Origin: an uncultured Candidatus Saccharibacteria bacterium
GTDB lineage: Bacteria; Patescibacteriota; Saccharimonadia; Saccharimonadales; Saccharimonadaceae
Length of the DNA: 64,000 nucleotides
Assembly (NCBI GenBank): GCA_947304155.1
Contig: CAMZAD010000001.1
Span: 186,001 to 250,000, forward strand
Direction of reading: 5' to 3'
The notes beneath the pieces are model-generated. The model saw only the letters and a list, made by a program, of their open reading frames with translations, was not told the origin of the DNA and did not search any database. The translations under genes were made by a program, and so were the position numbers. Below are positions 30,087 to 38,443 of this stretch, in pieces; the first letter of the stretch is position 1, and the number at the start of each line of letters is the position of its first letter.

Positions 30087-30718
30087 TATTTACTCTCCTT
30101 TTTTGCAGCTTTTTTAGCAGCTGTAGTGTTCCATTTTTCGCGTGGAACTTGTTGGCGGAGACCTTCAACTACTGCGTAAGCAATGTTGACTTTGTTTGTT
30201 GAGCCAAGTGATTTCGAAATAAGGTTTTTAACGCCAGTAAGGCCGATGATTGAACGAACGACACCACCAGCGATAATACCAGTACCAGGAGCTGCCGGCT
30301 TCATGAGGACGTCAGCGCCAGTAACTTTGGTTTCAACTTCGTGGCAGATTGTTTCGCCATCCATGTTGAAGGTAACCATATTTTTCTTTGCTTTGGTTGT
30401 TGCTTTTGCAACTGCTGAGGTAACGTCATTACCTTTAGCGACGCCAACACCAACTTTATTTTTCTTGTTGCCAACTGCAACGAGAGCTTTAAAGCGCATG
30501 CGGCGACCACCAGCAACTGTACGAGAAACACGATCGATGTTGATTGTAACTTCTTCGAATTCTTTTGGAGCTGCTTCAGCTTTGACGCGATCACGGCGAT
30601 TATTCTTGCGAATAGGACGGCCGGCCATATCGCGAGTTTCTTTAGTAGCTGCGACCTTATCGGTCATTTTAAGGGTTCCAGCTTTGTTAATTACGCGTGG
30701 TTCTTTATTTTCAGGCAT
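30086..30718 (-). CDS. rpsE: 30S ribosomal protein S5
   Basis: 210 residues from the ATG at 30718; the longer frame is rejected because it runs into rplR. The ~65-residue N-terminal extension is Lys/Arg-rich (MPENKEPRVINKAGTLKMTD). The core is FEEVTINIDRVSRTVAGGRR, NKVGVGVAKGNDVTSAVAKA and GTGIIAGGVVRSIIGLTGVK. S5 contributes to decoding fidelity. The ribosome site GGAG lies inside the end of rplR (GGAGTTCTAATATG). Confidence 0.95.
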   Translation of the reverse strand: MPENKEPRVINKAGTLKMTDKVAATKETRDMAGRPIRKNNRRDRVKAEAAPKEFEEVTINIDRVSRTVAGGRRMRFKALVAVGNKKNKVGVGVAKGNDVTSAVAKATTKAKKNMVTFNMDGETICHEVETKVTGADVLMKPAAPGTGIIAGGVVRSIIGLTGVKNLISKSLGSTNKVNIAYAVVEGLRQQVPREKWNTTAAKKAAKKESK

Positions 30719-30719
30719 A

Positions 30720-31049
30720 TTAGAACTCCAATCCTTCCTTGCGGGCTGCATCTGCGAGTGCAGAGAGGCGACCAGCATAAGCTTTTGAGCCACGATCAAA
30801 GACAACTTTGGTTACTTTAGCTTTTTTAGCTTTAGCTGCGATTTCTTTACCGATTTCAGCACATTTTTCAGTTTTTGTGCCTTTGGTTTTGCTACCGACA
30901 GTTGTTGCATAAGCTAAGGTTTTCATAGCGTCATCATCAATGACTTGTGCGGTAATATGTTGATTGCTAATGTGAACCGTGAGGCGTGGGCGTTCAGCGG
31001 TGCCGTGGATTTTAGCACGGGTACGATTAGCTCTAAATTCAGCTTTCAT
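30720..31049 (-). CDS. rplR: 50S ribosomal protein L18
   Basis: 109 residues: GTAERPRLTVHISNQHITAQ, VIDDDAMKTLAYATT and FDRGSKAYAGRLSALADAAR with terminal GLEF. Binds 5S rRNA with L5. It begins on the last base of rplF. Confidence 0.96.
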   Translation of the reverse strand: MKAEFRANRTRAKIHGTAERPRLTVHISNQHITAQVIDDDAMKTLAYATTVGSKTKGTKTEKCAEIGKEIAAKAKKAKVTKVVFDRGSKAYAGRLSALADAARKEGLEF

Positions 31050-31585
31050 TATTTCTTACCAGCCTTTCCTGCCTTGCGGACAATAAATTCGTCAGCATAT
31101 TTAATACCTTTACCCTTGTATGGTTCAGGCTTCTTAAGGGCACGAATTTCTGCAGCAACTTGGCCAACTTTCTGCTTATCGATACCAGAAACGGTAATTT
31201 CCATCTTATTTGTGGTAAGAGTGATACCTTCTGGAGCAGAGTATTTGACCGGGTGTGAGAAACCAAGTGCCATTTCGATGTCTTTTGGACCGCCTGAAAG
31301 ACGGAAACCAACACCGTTGATTTCGAGTTTCTTTTCGAAACCTTTTGTTACGCCGATTACAGCGTTTTGAAGTAATGCGCGTTGAAGACCATGCCAAGCT
31401 TTTGAGTTTGGTTCGTCATCTTTGCGGGTTACTACAATCTTGTTTTCTTCTACCTTAGTGGTAGTGTTCTGTTGAACAGGAACCTCGAGCGTGCCTTTTG
31501 GACCAGCGACAGTAATTAATTCGTCACCGACCGTAATTGTCACGCCTGCAGGAATGTCAACAGGTAGTTTTCCGATACGACTCAT
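31049..31585 (-). CDS. rplF: 50S ribosomal protein L6
   Basis: 178 residues, two similar domains: MSRIGKLPVDIPAGVTITVG, GFEKKLEINGVGFRLSG, LGFSHPVKYSAPEGITLTTN and PEPYKGKGIKYADEFIVRKA. First gene of a separate spc-like unit (L6-L18-S5-L15) with its own promoter at 31618-31646, because five unrelated genes separate it from S8. Confidence 0.97.
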   Translation of the reverse strand: MSRIGKLPVDIPAGVTITVGDELITVAGPKGTLEVPVQQNTTTKVEENKIVVTRKDDEPNSKAWHGLQRALLQNAVIGVTKGFEKKLEINGVGFRLSGGPKDIEMALGFSHPVKYSAPEGITLTTNKMEITVSGIDKQKVGQVAAEIRALKKPEPYKGKGIKYADEFIVRKAGKAGKK

Positions 31586-31617
31586 GAAAAAACTTCCTTT
31601 TAGTTAATATCCCTGCC

Positions 31618-31646
31618 ATTTTACCATAGAATTCGATAAAAGTCCA
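31618..31646 (-). promoter_or_regulatory. Promoter of the L6-L18-S5-L15 unit
   Basis: Minus-strand TGGACT (31641-31646), 17-base spacer, TAAAAT (31618-31623). Confidence 0.7.
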
Positions 31647-31666
31647 GAGGTAAAGCTAATTTTCCT

Positions 31667-32518
31667 TTATTTTTGGCTTAGATCGACTTTTGAGTTTTTC
31701 TTCATGCGTTCAGATTTCTTGCGCACAGTTTTAATACTTGATTCTGCCGCTGTCTTTTTCATCTCGCGACGTTTCGTGCGATACTCAACTTTTGCGACAC
31801 GCTTCTGAATTTTACGCTGTGCGCCCTTAAGCCCTTTAACTGATTTCTTAGCAGCCTTCCTAACAGGGCGAATGGCCTTTTTAGCCGTGCGACGAGCCTT
31901 GCGGTTCTGTTTTTTGTAGTAGCTATAGGCATAATTCTTAATCTCGGCCGTTAGGTCAACTTTACCTCCTTTAAAGACATATTTAGCGGAGCTTGCGACT
32001 GCACTACTCATTATGCTATCTATCAGGAAAATTCCTGACAAAATTGCTACAAGCAGAAGTTTAAGTTCAAATCCAAGTGCTGTTACTATACTGGCGACAT
32101 TTGGATGGAGGAAGTTTATGACGGCTGTACCACAAATACCGAATCCAATTGTTGTCCAAAAAGTTACACGACCGCCAATCGTGAAGTTGTACCAAGATGT
32201 ATGGTAGCTCCACCAGCGGACATGGAAGATTTTTTCGAGTATATAACTAGCTAGATATTCAACTATTGCACAAATAGACGCAATTAGTAAAAACTGTTCG
32301 AAGAGATTTAATCCTTTGAATGGATGAATTAAGATCATGACAACAATAAATGATACGCCATAAATCGGACAAACTGGTCCAAAACAAAAACCGCGGTTAA
32401 CAAATTTAACCGGTCGAGAACGGACTGTACAGTAGGTAGATTCGAAAATCCAGCCAAAAACAGAGTAAAAATAGAAGAACAGAATCCAGGTTAATACTAC
32501 CGATAAGATGTCTAGCAT
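31667..32518 (-). CDS. CmpB-like membrane protein (putative ABC-transporter type IV family) with basic tail
   Basis: 283 residues. The N-terminal YFYSVFGWIFESTYCTVRSR and FVNRGFCFGPVCPIYGVSFI match the PF06541-type family once named putative ABC-transporter type IV. About five spans occupy residues 5-175. Residues ~205-283 form a very basic Lys/Arg tail (RKARRTAKKAIRPVRKAAKK) that might bind nucleic acid or acidic lipids. The start is six bases from TATAAT, so it is likely leaderless. One of five genes inserted between S8 and L6. Transport function is not demonstrated for the family. Confidence 0.75.
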   Translation of the reverse strand: MLDILSVVLTWILFFYFYSVFGWIFESTYCTVRSRPVKFVNRGFCFGPVCPIYGVSFIVVMILIHPFKGLNLFEQFLLIASICAIVEYLASYILEKIFHVRWWSYHTSWYNFTIGGRVTFWTTIGFGICGTAVINFLHPNVASIVTALGFELKLLLVAILSGIFLIDSIMSSAVASSAKYVFKGGKVDLTAEIKNYAYSYYKKQNRKARRTAKKAIRPVRKAAKKSVKGLKGAQRKIQKRVAKVEYRTKRREMKKTAAESSIKTVRKKSERMKKNSKVDLSQK

Positions 32519-32524
32519 AAGTTT

Positions 32525-32530
32525 ATTATA
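32525..32530 (-). promoter_or_regulatory. -10 box giving a leaderless start at 32518
   Basis: Minus-strand GATATAAT-AAACTT-ATG, a six-base gap. Confidence 0.6.
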
Positions 32531-32548
32531 TCTAATTTATATTATGTT

Positions 32549-33373
32549 TTAAAGTTTTTTAATTCCCATGAAGTGATATTCTTTATCGAAACTAAAGCGA
32601 TATTTCGCTACGTTATCACGGTCTGAGATACTGAGCTTAAAAGTGGACCGCTCGCCATCAGTTCCTGGCTCACAGTTCTTGTATTTCATTGGCTGCGCTT
32701 CCGTCTCAATTATGCCAATTCCAAAATCATAAACGTCCCTATAGACCTCACAAACTGCGCGGTCAAAATCATCTTCATATTCATAGACCGTAGCTATGTT
32801 AATATCAACATAGTATCCACCATCCGCATTTCCGACATTGATAACATGAATAGCTGCGCTGCCGTAATCAATGAGTCCGCAACCGAAATATAGTCCCAGT
32901 TCATAGGTATTTTCTGTTGGGTTATATTCCGAGCTAAGACACTCGAGCATAGCGGCGTCTGAGGTATGCGTTACTGGTTCGCCAAAGAGTTCTTCATAGC
33001 GATACGCAACATAATCGCCTGAAATTGTTTCAGTGTTGCTATAGGACTCGATATAATTTCCGTCACGATAAATGGTCGCCAGAACCACTGAAAGCTTTTC
33101 TTCTTGCGTCAAACTAAGTTTTTTATATAACGCCATTGTGTTATGGCTATATCCGTCCGTTAAAAAGTCGCCGGTTTTAACAAAATCTGGATTTCTATCA
33201 GATATAAAACTGGTTGCATTCAAGGCTGCGATTTTTTGATAAAGTTTTTCTTTTACCGTTAGATCTACCGATGTAGCCCAATTCAAAAGAAGAATAAAAT
33301 TTATCGCAAGAAGTGCGACAATCGCGATTGCGACAATATTGAAAAATTTATTCTTTTTTTGAGTCTTTTTCAC
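32549..33373 (-). CDS. Membrane-anchored extracytoplasmic protein, family 1
   Basis: 274 residues from a GTG (AAAAGTGAAAAAG). One N-terminal span (about 10-32, FNIVAIAIVALLAINFILLL) and a large outside domain with paired cysteines (CGLIDYGSA, CEVYRDVY, NCEPGTDG). It shares layout and several blocks with the 35004-35963 protein: YYVDINIATVYEYEDDFDRA against YYVDVKAGTVYNGGDQYGC, and KYRFSFDKEYHFMGI against TYRFIFESEGGWLFEF. The two are probably old paralogues flanking the inserted block. A GAGGGCTTAG/CTAAGCTCTC hairpin lies in the short leader. Function unknown. Confidence 0.7.
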   Translation of the reverse strand: MKKTQKKNKFFNIVAIAIVALLAINFILLLNWATSVDLTVKEKLYQKIAALNATSFISDRNPDFVKTGDFLTDGYSHNTMALYKKLSLTQEEKLSVVLATIYRDGNYIESYSNTETISGDYVAYRYEELFGEPVTHTSDAAMLECLSSEYNPTENTYELGLYFGCGLIDYGSAAIHVINVGNADGGYYVDINIATVYEYEDDFDRAVCEVYRDVYDFGIGIIETEAQPMKYKNCEPGTDGERSTFKLSISDRDNVAKYRFSFDKEYHFMGIKKL

Positions 33374-33427
33374 TTTTGTTCCAAGTCTAGGTGAGAGCTT
33401 AGTCTATAGCTAAGCCCTCCGTTAATA

Positions 33428-34099
33428 TTAAGCGTTCTGTGTTGGCTGAGTGGCTTTTGGTTGCTTGTTGTTTGCAGCTGAAGTCTTCAAGATACCAAAT
33501 GCGCCGATTGCGTTGAAGACATAAATCAAAGCTAGGTTACCGAAGTAGACACCACCATCAATCATATCCTTAGAAATGTAAGTATAAAGATTAGTAAAGA
33601 TATCCGAGAACTCTACAGTGATACCATATTCCTTCAATTCTTGGACTACACGGAGCGATGTTGCGACGTTTGCTGCAAGTAAAGTCATGACAAGCATAAC
33701 GATTACACAAATAATAATACCTGTCTTGCTCATCTTTTTAGCGAATTTTTCGTACATTTTCAAAGTTCCGGCCGCCATAACTACGCCTGAGATTGCTGCA
33801 ACAAAGCCCATACTATCGAGCAAAACGATTGCCAGACAACCAAGAAGTGAACCTAATATTGCGCCAACAATACCCATTGGCACATTTTCCTTATCAGCAC
33901 CTACTGTAATAGGCGTTGGTTGGACTGGTTGTGCTACAAGTGTTGGTTGGACTGCGGGTTGAGTTGGTGCTATGGGTGTAGCTGGAGCTACAGGTGCTGT
34001 AGGTTGCACTGGCGCAACAGGTTGTGCTTCAACTGGAGTAGTTGGAGCTCCTTCCTGAATAGTATTCTGGTTTTCTAGATTTTCACCATTTTCTGGCAT
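33428..34099 (-). CDS. Membrane protein with Pro-rich N-terminal region
   Basis: 223 residues. The first ~70 are Pro/Ala/Thr/Gln-rich and disordered (PVEAQPVAPVQPTAPVAPAT). Then come about four spans: GIVGAILGSLLGCLAIVLL, GFVAAISGVVMAAGTL, GIIICVIVMLVMTLLAANVA and GGVYFGNLALIYVFNAIGAF. A short polar tail (NNKQPKATQPTQNA) closes it. AAAGGAACACT precedes the ATG. The low-complexity head with a compact membrane domain is common in CPR envelope proteins. No family assigned. Confidence 0.72.
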   Translation of the reverse strand: MPENGENLENQNTIQEGAPTTPVEAQPVAPVQPTAPVAPATPIAPTQPAVQPTLVAQPVQPTPITVGADKENVPMGIVGAILGSLLGCLAIVLLDSMGFVAAISGVVMAAGTLKMYEKFAKKMSKTGIIICVIVMLVMTLLAANVATSLRVVQELKEYGITVEFSDIFTNLYTYISKDMIDGGVYFGNLALIYVFNAIGAFGILKTSAANNKQPKATQPTQNA

Positions 34100-34162
34100 A
34101 GTGTTCCTTTTTGTTTTGATTGATTTGTTTTTATTTTAAATTATTTTTAATCAATTGTAAAG

Positions 34163-34885
34163 TTAAGCTTTAGCGAGTTTACGATGGTTCTCGCGTCTGA
34201 GTTCGTTTAATTCATTGTGAATTACATTTTTACCAGCATCAACTGATTCCTTTTTAAGGACAGTCTTTACAGACCAGAAGATAACTTTAAGATCCATCCA
34301 AGCTGAAAAATGCTTCACATAGGTAAGGTCATAGCCGATTTTATCAAAGATTGAGATACCATTGCGTCCACTTGCCTGTGCGAGGCCAGTAATACCTGGG
34401 CGAACCATTGTACGCATACGCTCACGATCATTCATAGCTGCATAATAATCTGTAATCCAAGGGCGTGGACCAATAAATGCCATATCACCTTTTACTATAT
34501 TGATAAATTGTGGAATCTCATCAACTGAGATACTGCGGATAAAACGTCCAACCTTAGTATATTGGTCCTCACATGAGGTATCATGGACGTTATTATTAAT
34601 TGCCATCGAGCGGAACTTGTAAATATAGAATTCCTTGCCATTACGACCAGTGCGAAGTTGTCTAAAGAATACTGGGCCACCATCTTCAAGTTTGATCATG
34701 ATTGCGATAACAATAAAGATTGGTGAGCTGAGAATGAGGCCAAGTGTTGCAAGAATGAAGTCTAGGGCGCGTTTAACGCCTGAATAAAAAGTGAAGTGAG
34801 TTTGCCATAGAGCCCTCAAAACTGACGACAGATATGTCGTTTCTTTGGACTGAAACAAATAAGCCACTCTTTCAAGTGTCGTCAC
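34163..34885 (-). CDS. Undecaprenyl-phosphate sugar phosphotransferase (bacterial sugar transferase family)
   Basis: 240 residues from a GTG. One membrane helix (LDFILATLGLILSSPIFIVI) is followed by the family core: GGPVFFRQLRTGRNGKEFYI, YKFRSMAINNN, RFIRSISVDEIPQFINIVKG and DMAFIGPRPWITDYYAAMND, then GITGLAQASGRNGI. Such enzymes transfer a sugar-1-phosphate to undecaprenyl phosphate at the inner face of the membrane, starting a capsule, exopolysaccharide or glycan repeat. The Wzz-like gene at the left edge would act later in such a pathway. It is driven by the strong promoter at 34921-34948. Confidence 0.92.
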   Translation of the reverse strand: MTTLERVAYLFQSKETTYLSSVLRALWQTHFTFYSGVKRALDFILATLGLILSSPIFIVIAIMIKLEDGGPVFFRQLRTGRNGKEFYIYKFRSMAINNNVHDTSCEDQYTKVGRFIRSISVDEIPQFINIVKGDMAFIGPRPWITDYYAAMNDRERMRTMVRPGITGLAQASGRNGISIFDKIGYDLTYVKHFSAWMDLKVIFWSVKTVLKKESVDAGKNVIHNELNELRRENHRKLAKA

Positions 34886-34920
34886 TTTTTACTCTCCCTA
34901 ATTTAACTTCGTTTGCTGTT

Positions 34921-34948
34921 ATTATAGCATATCAGTGCGTTTTGTCAA
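34921..34948 (-). promoter_or_regulatory. Promoter of the sugar transferase gene
   Basis: Minus-strand TTGACA (34943-34948), 16-base spacer, TATAAT (34921-34926). Confidence 0.8.
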
Positions 34949-34957
34949 CAAAAATAA

Positions 34958-34988
34958 CAGGGGTGAAGCTTATGCTTACCCCTGTTAA
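34958..34988 (-). terminator. Terminator of the 35004-35963 gene
   Basis: AACAGGGGTGAAGC and GCTTACCCCTGTT pair with a short loop; TATTTTTG follows on the minus strand. Confidence 0.75.
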
Positions 34989-35003
34989 TTCTTGTGTTTT
35001 ATT

Positions 35004-35963
35004 CTACCTCTGTTCTACCCCTTTAAATTCAAACAGCCATCCACCTTCACTTTCGAAGATAAATCGGTAGGTCGCCATTTCACTTCGCCCCTGTTCGATT
35101 ACTTTTGTTGGGTCTTTACTATCGCAGGTTTTTATAATATCAGTACTAGACGTGTCCACGTTTTTGTTGTCTAATAAGCTTATGTTTTTATATAGAAAAC
35201 AGCCATACTGGTCTCCTCCGTTATAGACTGTACCAGCCTTAACATCCACGTAATATCTCGCGCCTTCCTTTTTATATAGTGTCTTTTCTATTAGAACATT
35301 GCGATATTCCATTTCGCATGCGGTATTATCTTTTATATATTCTTTTTTGTCGACATTATATTTATAGCCGTTGCAGGTTCCGACATCTTGGTGGGTTTCA
35401 AGCGTCTCATTAAAGAGATCTTTATAGTTTTTCTCGACGTTTTCGGCTTTAAATTGTGTTTTCTTTTCGCGTGTCATTTTACTTAATGTAATAAACAGCT
35501 TATCTTCAGCACTAAGACTTCCGGTATATAGGTCCTTAGTAATACTCTCAATATATGGTCCATAGACGACCTTATTCTTGGAGCTATCTGATTTATCGTA
35601 AGAAGTGAAGTGGAGGGAGGCAATGATTTCATCAAGTTTTAGTTTTACGTGTTTTTCTTCGATTTCAGATTCGCTTGTTTTATCGCCACCTAGATTTGGA
35701 AAGAGAGCTGCAATATCAATTTTACCGATGATTTTTGGAATATTCACAAAGGCAAGATAGCCAATAGCTGCAGCCACTGAGATAAATAGCATTGTCACTA
35801 GTACAGCCAGCGTCTTTCGCCCCTTTGGTTCCTTATATTTTTGATCCGCTTCAATTCTAATTGCATCCAATTTTGCTTGGAGCTCGCCCGAAATCCTTAC
35901 TGGTTTTCGGTCATATTTTTTCTCATCCTCAGCTAACGCCGCATCAACTTTAGCTTTTTTCAT
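35004..35963 (-). CDS. Membrane-anchored extracytoplasmic protein, family 2
   Basis: 319 residues. A charged cytoplasmic N-terminus of about 48 residues (EDEKKYDRKPVRISGELQAK) leads to one span (about 50-74, TLAVLVTMLFISVAAAIGYL). An outside domain with cysteines follows (GTCNGYKYNV, TACEMEYRN, YGCFLYKN, KTCDSKD). Similar in plan to the 32549-33373 protein. It is the first of the five inserted genes after S8, whose terminator lies just upstream. No family recognised. Confidence 0.72.
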   Translation of the reverse strand: MKKAKVDAALAEDEKKYDRKPVRISGELQAKLDAIRIEADQKYKEPKGRKTLAVLVTMLFISVAAAIGYLAFVNIPKIIGKIDIAALFPNLGGDKTSESEIEEKHVKLKLDEIIASLHFTSYDKSDSSKNKVVYGPYIESITKDLYTGSLSAEDKLFITLSKMTREKKTQFKAENVEKNYKDLFNETLETHQDVGTCNGYKYNVDKKEYIKDNTACEMEYRNVLIEKTLYKKEGARYYVDVKAGTVYNGGDQYGCFLYKNISLLDNKNVDTSSTDIIKTCDSKDPTKVIEQGRSEMATYRFIFESEGGWLFEFKGVEQR

Positions 35964-36013
35964 AACCTTCCTTTATTACCTTAAGTATAACACAAGCATT
36001 TTCAAAGACCAAC

Positions 36014-36039
36014 AAAAATACCCCAGACGGGGTATTTTT
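36014..36039 (-). terminator. Terminator ending the L3-to-S8 operon
   Basis: AAAAATACCCC-AGAC-GGGGTATTTTT: an 11-base perfect stem with a four-base loop directly after rpsH. Confidence 0.9.
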
Positions 36040-36052
36040 GCGTAAAGTCTTA

Positions 36053-36454
36053 TTAGTAAACTTTAACTAGGATTTCGCCACCAAGACGGTTTTTGCGAGC
36101 TTCTTCGCCAGTCATGATTCCTTTTGAAGTTGAAACGAGGACGATACCACGGCCAGATTTAACTTTTGGAATTTCATCAGCTGCTGCGTAAACGCGGCGG
36201 CCTGGTTTTGAAACTTTAGCAATCTCGTTGATACGAGCGATTTCACCATCTTTATTGATAACGATGTGAAGAATTCCACGAGGTTTTGCATCTTCGATTT
36301 CACAATCTTCGATGTAACCACCTTTTTTGAGACCTTCAGCGACTGCAGCTTTGAGCTTTGAAGTTGGGACACGAATTTCGGTCTTACCTACAAGAATAGC
36401 GTTACGGATGCGGGTGATAAGGTCTGCGATTTGATCAGTAGATTGTAATGACAT
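36053..36454 (-). CDS. rpsH: 30S ribosomal protein S8
   Basis: 133 residues: DQIADLITRIRNAILVGKTE, YIEDCEIEDAKPRGILHIVI and RGIVLVSTSKGIMTGEEARK, ending LGGEILVKVY. Central assembly protein of 16S rRNA and, in E. coli, the spc operon repressor. Last gene of the L3-S8 run. Confidence 0.97.
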   Translation of the reverse strand: MSLQSTDQIADLITRIRNAILVGKTEIRVPTSKLKAAVAEGLKKGGYIEDCEIEDAKPRGILHIVINKDGEIARINEIAKVSKPGRRVYAAADEIPKVKSGRGIVLVSTSKGIMTGEEARKNRLGGEILVKVY

Positions 36455-36471
36455 AACTTACTCCTTTCTCC

Positions 36472-36741
36472 TTACCAGCTACTCTTTGTTACACCAGGGA
36501 TTTCACCCTTGCTTGCTTTTTCACGGAAGGTAATACGACTCATACCAAAACGGCGCATATAACCACGTGGACGACCATCGAGGAGGTCACGGTTTTTAAG
36601 GCGAGTTGGTGAAGAGTTGCGAGGAAGCTTTTGGAGACCTTCGAGGTCGCCGGCAGCTTTCAAAGCTTCGCGTTTCTCTTTGTATTTGTCGTACATTTTT
36701 TGCCTTTTTTGATCACGAAGGACTGCAGATGTCTTAGCCAT
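36472..36741 (-). CDS. rpsN: 30S ribosomal protein S14, zinc-free type
   Basis: 89 residues from the ATG at 36741 ([20 protein letters not shown]); an upstream extension overlapping rplE is rejected. The end [20 protein letters not shown] followed by VTKSSW is diagnostic. This is the longer form without the CxxC zinc ribbon found in the ~61-residue S14. Confidence 0.96.
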   Translation of the reverse strand: MAKTSAVLRDQKRQKMYDKYKEKREALKAAGDLEGLQKLPRNSSPTRLKNRDLLDGRPRGYMRRFGMSRITFREKASKGEIPGVTKSSW

Positions 36742-36742
36742 A

Positions 36743-37312
36743 CTACTTACCCTCCTTCTCAAATGGCATACCAAAGAGTTCTAACAATTTGGTACTCCCT
36801 TCTTTTGAACCATTCTTAATAATGAAAGTAATTTCAAGGCCGTGAAGAACTGATGAATCTTCGAAAGTGATTTCTGGGAATACAGTTTGTTCTTTAAGAC
36901 CAAGTGAGTAATTACCTTGTTTATCGAACGAAGAGCGAGGTACGCCGTGGAAGTCACGAACGTGAGGAAGAGCAACGTTAATCAAGCGGTCAACGAACTC
37001 ATACATCTTGTCGTTACGAAGAGTAACGAGATATCCTACTGGGTCGCCCATACCTTTACGAATTTTGAAGGTCGCAATTGACTTCTTTGGAAGACGTGAA
37101 GTTGGAGCTTGACCAGTGATTTTCTCGAGCGTAAGGTTTACAGTCTCGACAAAACGTTTGTCTTCGCGTTTTTTGCCTACACCTGAGCTAATGACGACTT
37201 TTTCGAGTTTAGGAAGTTTGTTGACGTTGTCAATTTTAAGTTCCTTCTCAAGAGTCTTCACGATTTTGTCATTGTAGACTTCTTTTAATCTTGGGATATA
37301 TTTATCAGCCAT
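36743..37312 (-). CDS. rplE: 50S ribosomal protein L5
   Basis: 189 residues: [55 protein letters not shown] and [20 protein letters not shown]. Binds 5S rRNA and contacts S13 and P-site tRNA. Two bases separate it from rplX and from rpsN. Confidence 0.97.
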   Translation of the reverse strand: MADKYIPRLKEVYNDKIVKTLEKELKIDNVNKLPKLEKVVISSGVGKKREDKRFVETVNLTLEKITGQAPTSRLPKKSIATFKIRKGMGDPVGYLVTLRNDKMYEFVDRLINVALPHVRDFHGVPRSSFDKQGNYSLGLKEQTVFPEITFEDSSVLHGLEITFIIKNGSKEGSTKLLELFGMPFEKEGK

Positions 37313-37314
37313 AA

Positions 37315-37539
37315 TTACTTAGCCTCCTTTTTGAGGTTTGAAACATGGATACCGACGTGAATGTCTTTTTTGCCACCTTGGCGATATGCGTTAGTAGCAA
37401 AGTGACGTTCACGAACACCGATTCCCTCAACACATGCGAGGTTATTCTTTCTATCCATTTTGACAATCTTGCCAGATTTGCCTTTGTTAGCACCTGCAAT
37501 GATTGTTACTTTGTCGCCGGATTTAAGATTTTGTGCCAT
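37315..37539 (-). CDS. rplX: 50S ribosomal protein L24
   Basis: 74 residues: the KOW motif KSGDKVTIIAGANKGKSGKI, then MDRKNNLACVEGIGVRERHF and GIHVSNLKKEAK. It is shorter than the usual ~100, lacking most of the C-terminal extension. Initiates 23S assembly at the 5' end. Confidence 0.95.
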   Translation of the reverse strand: MAQNLKSGDKVTIIAGANKGKSGKIVKMDRKNNLACVEGIGVRERHFATNAYRQGGKKDIHVGIHVSNLKKEAK

Positions 37540-37540
37540 A

Positions 37541-37909
37541 TTATAGTACCTCCGGTGCTAAGCTGATAATTTTGTTGAAGCCGAGGTCACGAAGTTCGCG
37601 TGGGACTGGTCCGAAAACGCGGGTGCCTTTTGGTGTCTTATCATCGTTAATAAGAACTGCAGCGTTGTCGTCGAAGCGGATGGTTGAACCATCTGGGCGG
37701 CGGATTTGGCCACGAGTTCTAACGATAACAGCACGGACAACGGCTTTCTTCTTGACGTTTCCGGTTGGGGAAGCGTCTTTGACGCTAGCGGTGACAATAT
37801 CACCGACGCGTGCGTAGCGGGCGCGAGTACCACCGAGGACACGGATCACTCCAAGTTCCTTGGCGCCACTGTTGTCAGCGACGTGTAATCTAGTTTCCTG
37901 TTGGATCAT
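37541..37909 (-). CDS. rplN: 50S ribosomal protein L14
   Basis: 122 residues: [40 protein letters not shown] and [20 protein letters not shown]. Lies at the subunit interface. Begins on the last base of rpsQ. Confidence 0.97.
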   Translation of the reverse strand: MIQQETRLHVADNSGAKELGVIRVLGGTRARYARVGDIVTASVKDASPTGNVKKKAVVRAVIVRTRGQIRRPDGSTIRFDDNAAVLINDDKTPKGTRVFGPVPRELRDLGFNKIISLAPEVL

Positions 37910-38232
37910 TAGTTATTCTCCTTTTCAGAATCTTCGACCTTTTCTTCGATTCCTTCAACTTTATTAATATCTTCTTTAAGCTCGACAGTACCGTGAGATT
38001 TCTCGAGGACCTTGACTAACTTGTAGCTACAAGTCTTAGAGAATGGACGGCATGCCACGATCTCAACCTTATCACCAAGTGAAGCTTCGTTTGCTTCATC
38101 GTGAGCGGTATATTTACGAGTGTGTGAATATTGCTTGCGATAAAGTGGGTGAGTTTCACGAGAAGTGATAGAGACGGTGATGGTCTTGTCACGCTTGTCG
38201 GAAGTAACGATTCCAATAAGTGTTTGTGCCAT
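37909..38232 (-). CDS. rpsQ: 30S ribosomal protein S17
   Basis: 107 residues: [40 protein letters not shown] and [20 protein letters not shown]. The ~25-residue acidic tail ([19 protein letters not shown]) extends beyond the usual ~85 residues. Confidence 0.96.
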   Translation of the reverse strand: MAQTLIGIVTSDKRDKTITVSITSRETHPLYRKQYSHTRKYTAHDEANEASLGDKVEIVACRPFSKTCSYKLVKVLEKSHGTVELKEDINKVEGIEEKVEDSEKENN

Positions 38233-38441
38233 TATTCGTTTCCTTTCTCTTTAGCTGCATTTTCAGCAGTTAACTTACGAGCAATCTCTTTACGGATCGC
38301 TTTGATATGATGTGGATTAGCAAGAGTACCATCATAAAGACCTTTTTGAGCGATAAGCAAATCTGCTTTAAGTTCAGCAACAGTCTTGTTTGCGATTTCT
38401 GGAGCTTTCTTAGTGGTTTTTGCTTCTTTAGCTTTAGCCAT
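38232..38441 (-). CDS. rpmC: 50S ribosomal protein L29
   Basis: 69 residues, a two-helix protein with KTVAELKADLLIAQKGLYDG and the typical IKAIRKEIARKLTAEN. Sits at the tunnel exit and helps form the SRP/trigger-factor docking site. Start overlaps the end of rplP closely. Confidence 0.93.
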   Translation of the reverse strand: MAKAKEAKTTKKAPEIANKTVAELKADLLIAQKGLYDGTLANPHHIKAIRKEIARKLTAENAAKEKGNE

Positions 38442-38443
38442 GA

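Noticed and set aside
30183-30788. 201-codon plus-strand frame opposite rpsE
   Set aside because: It lies wholly antisense to a certain ribosomal protein gene, with no ribosome site; it reflects codon bias of rpsE.
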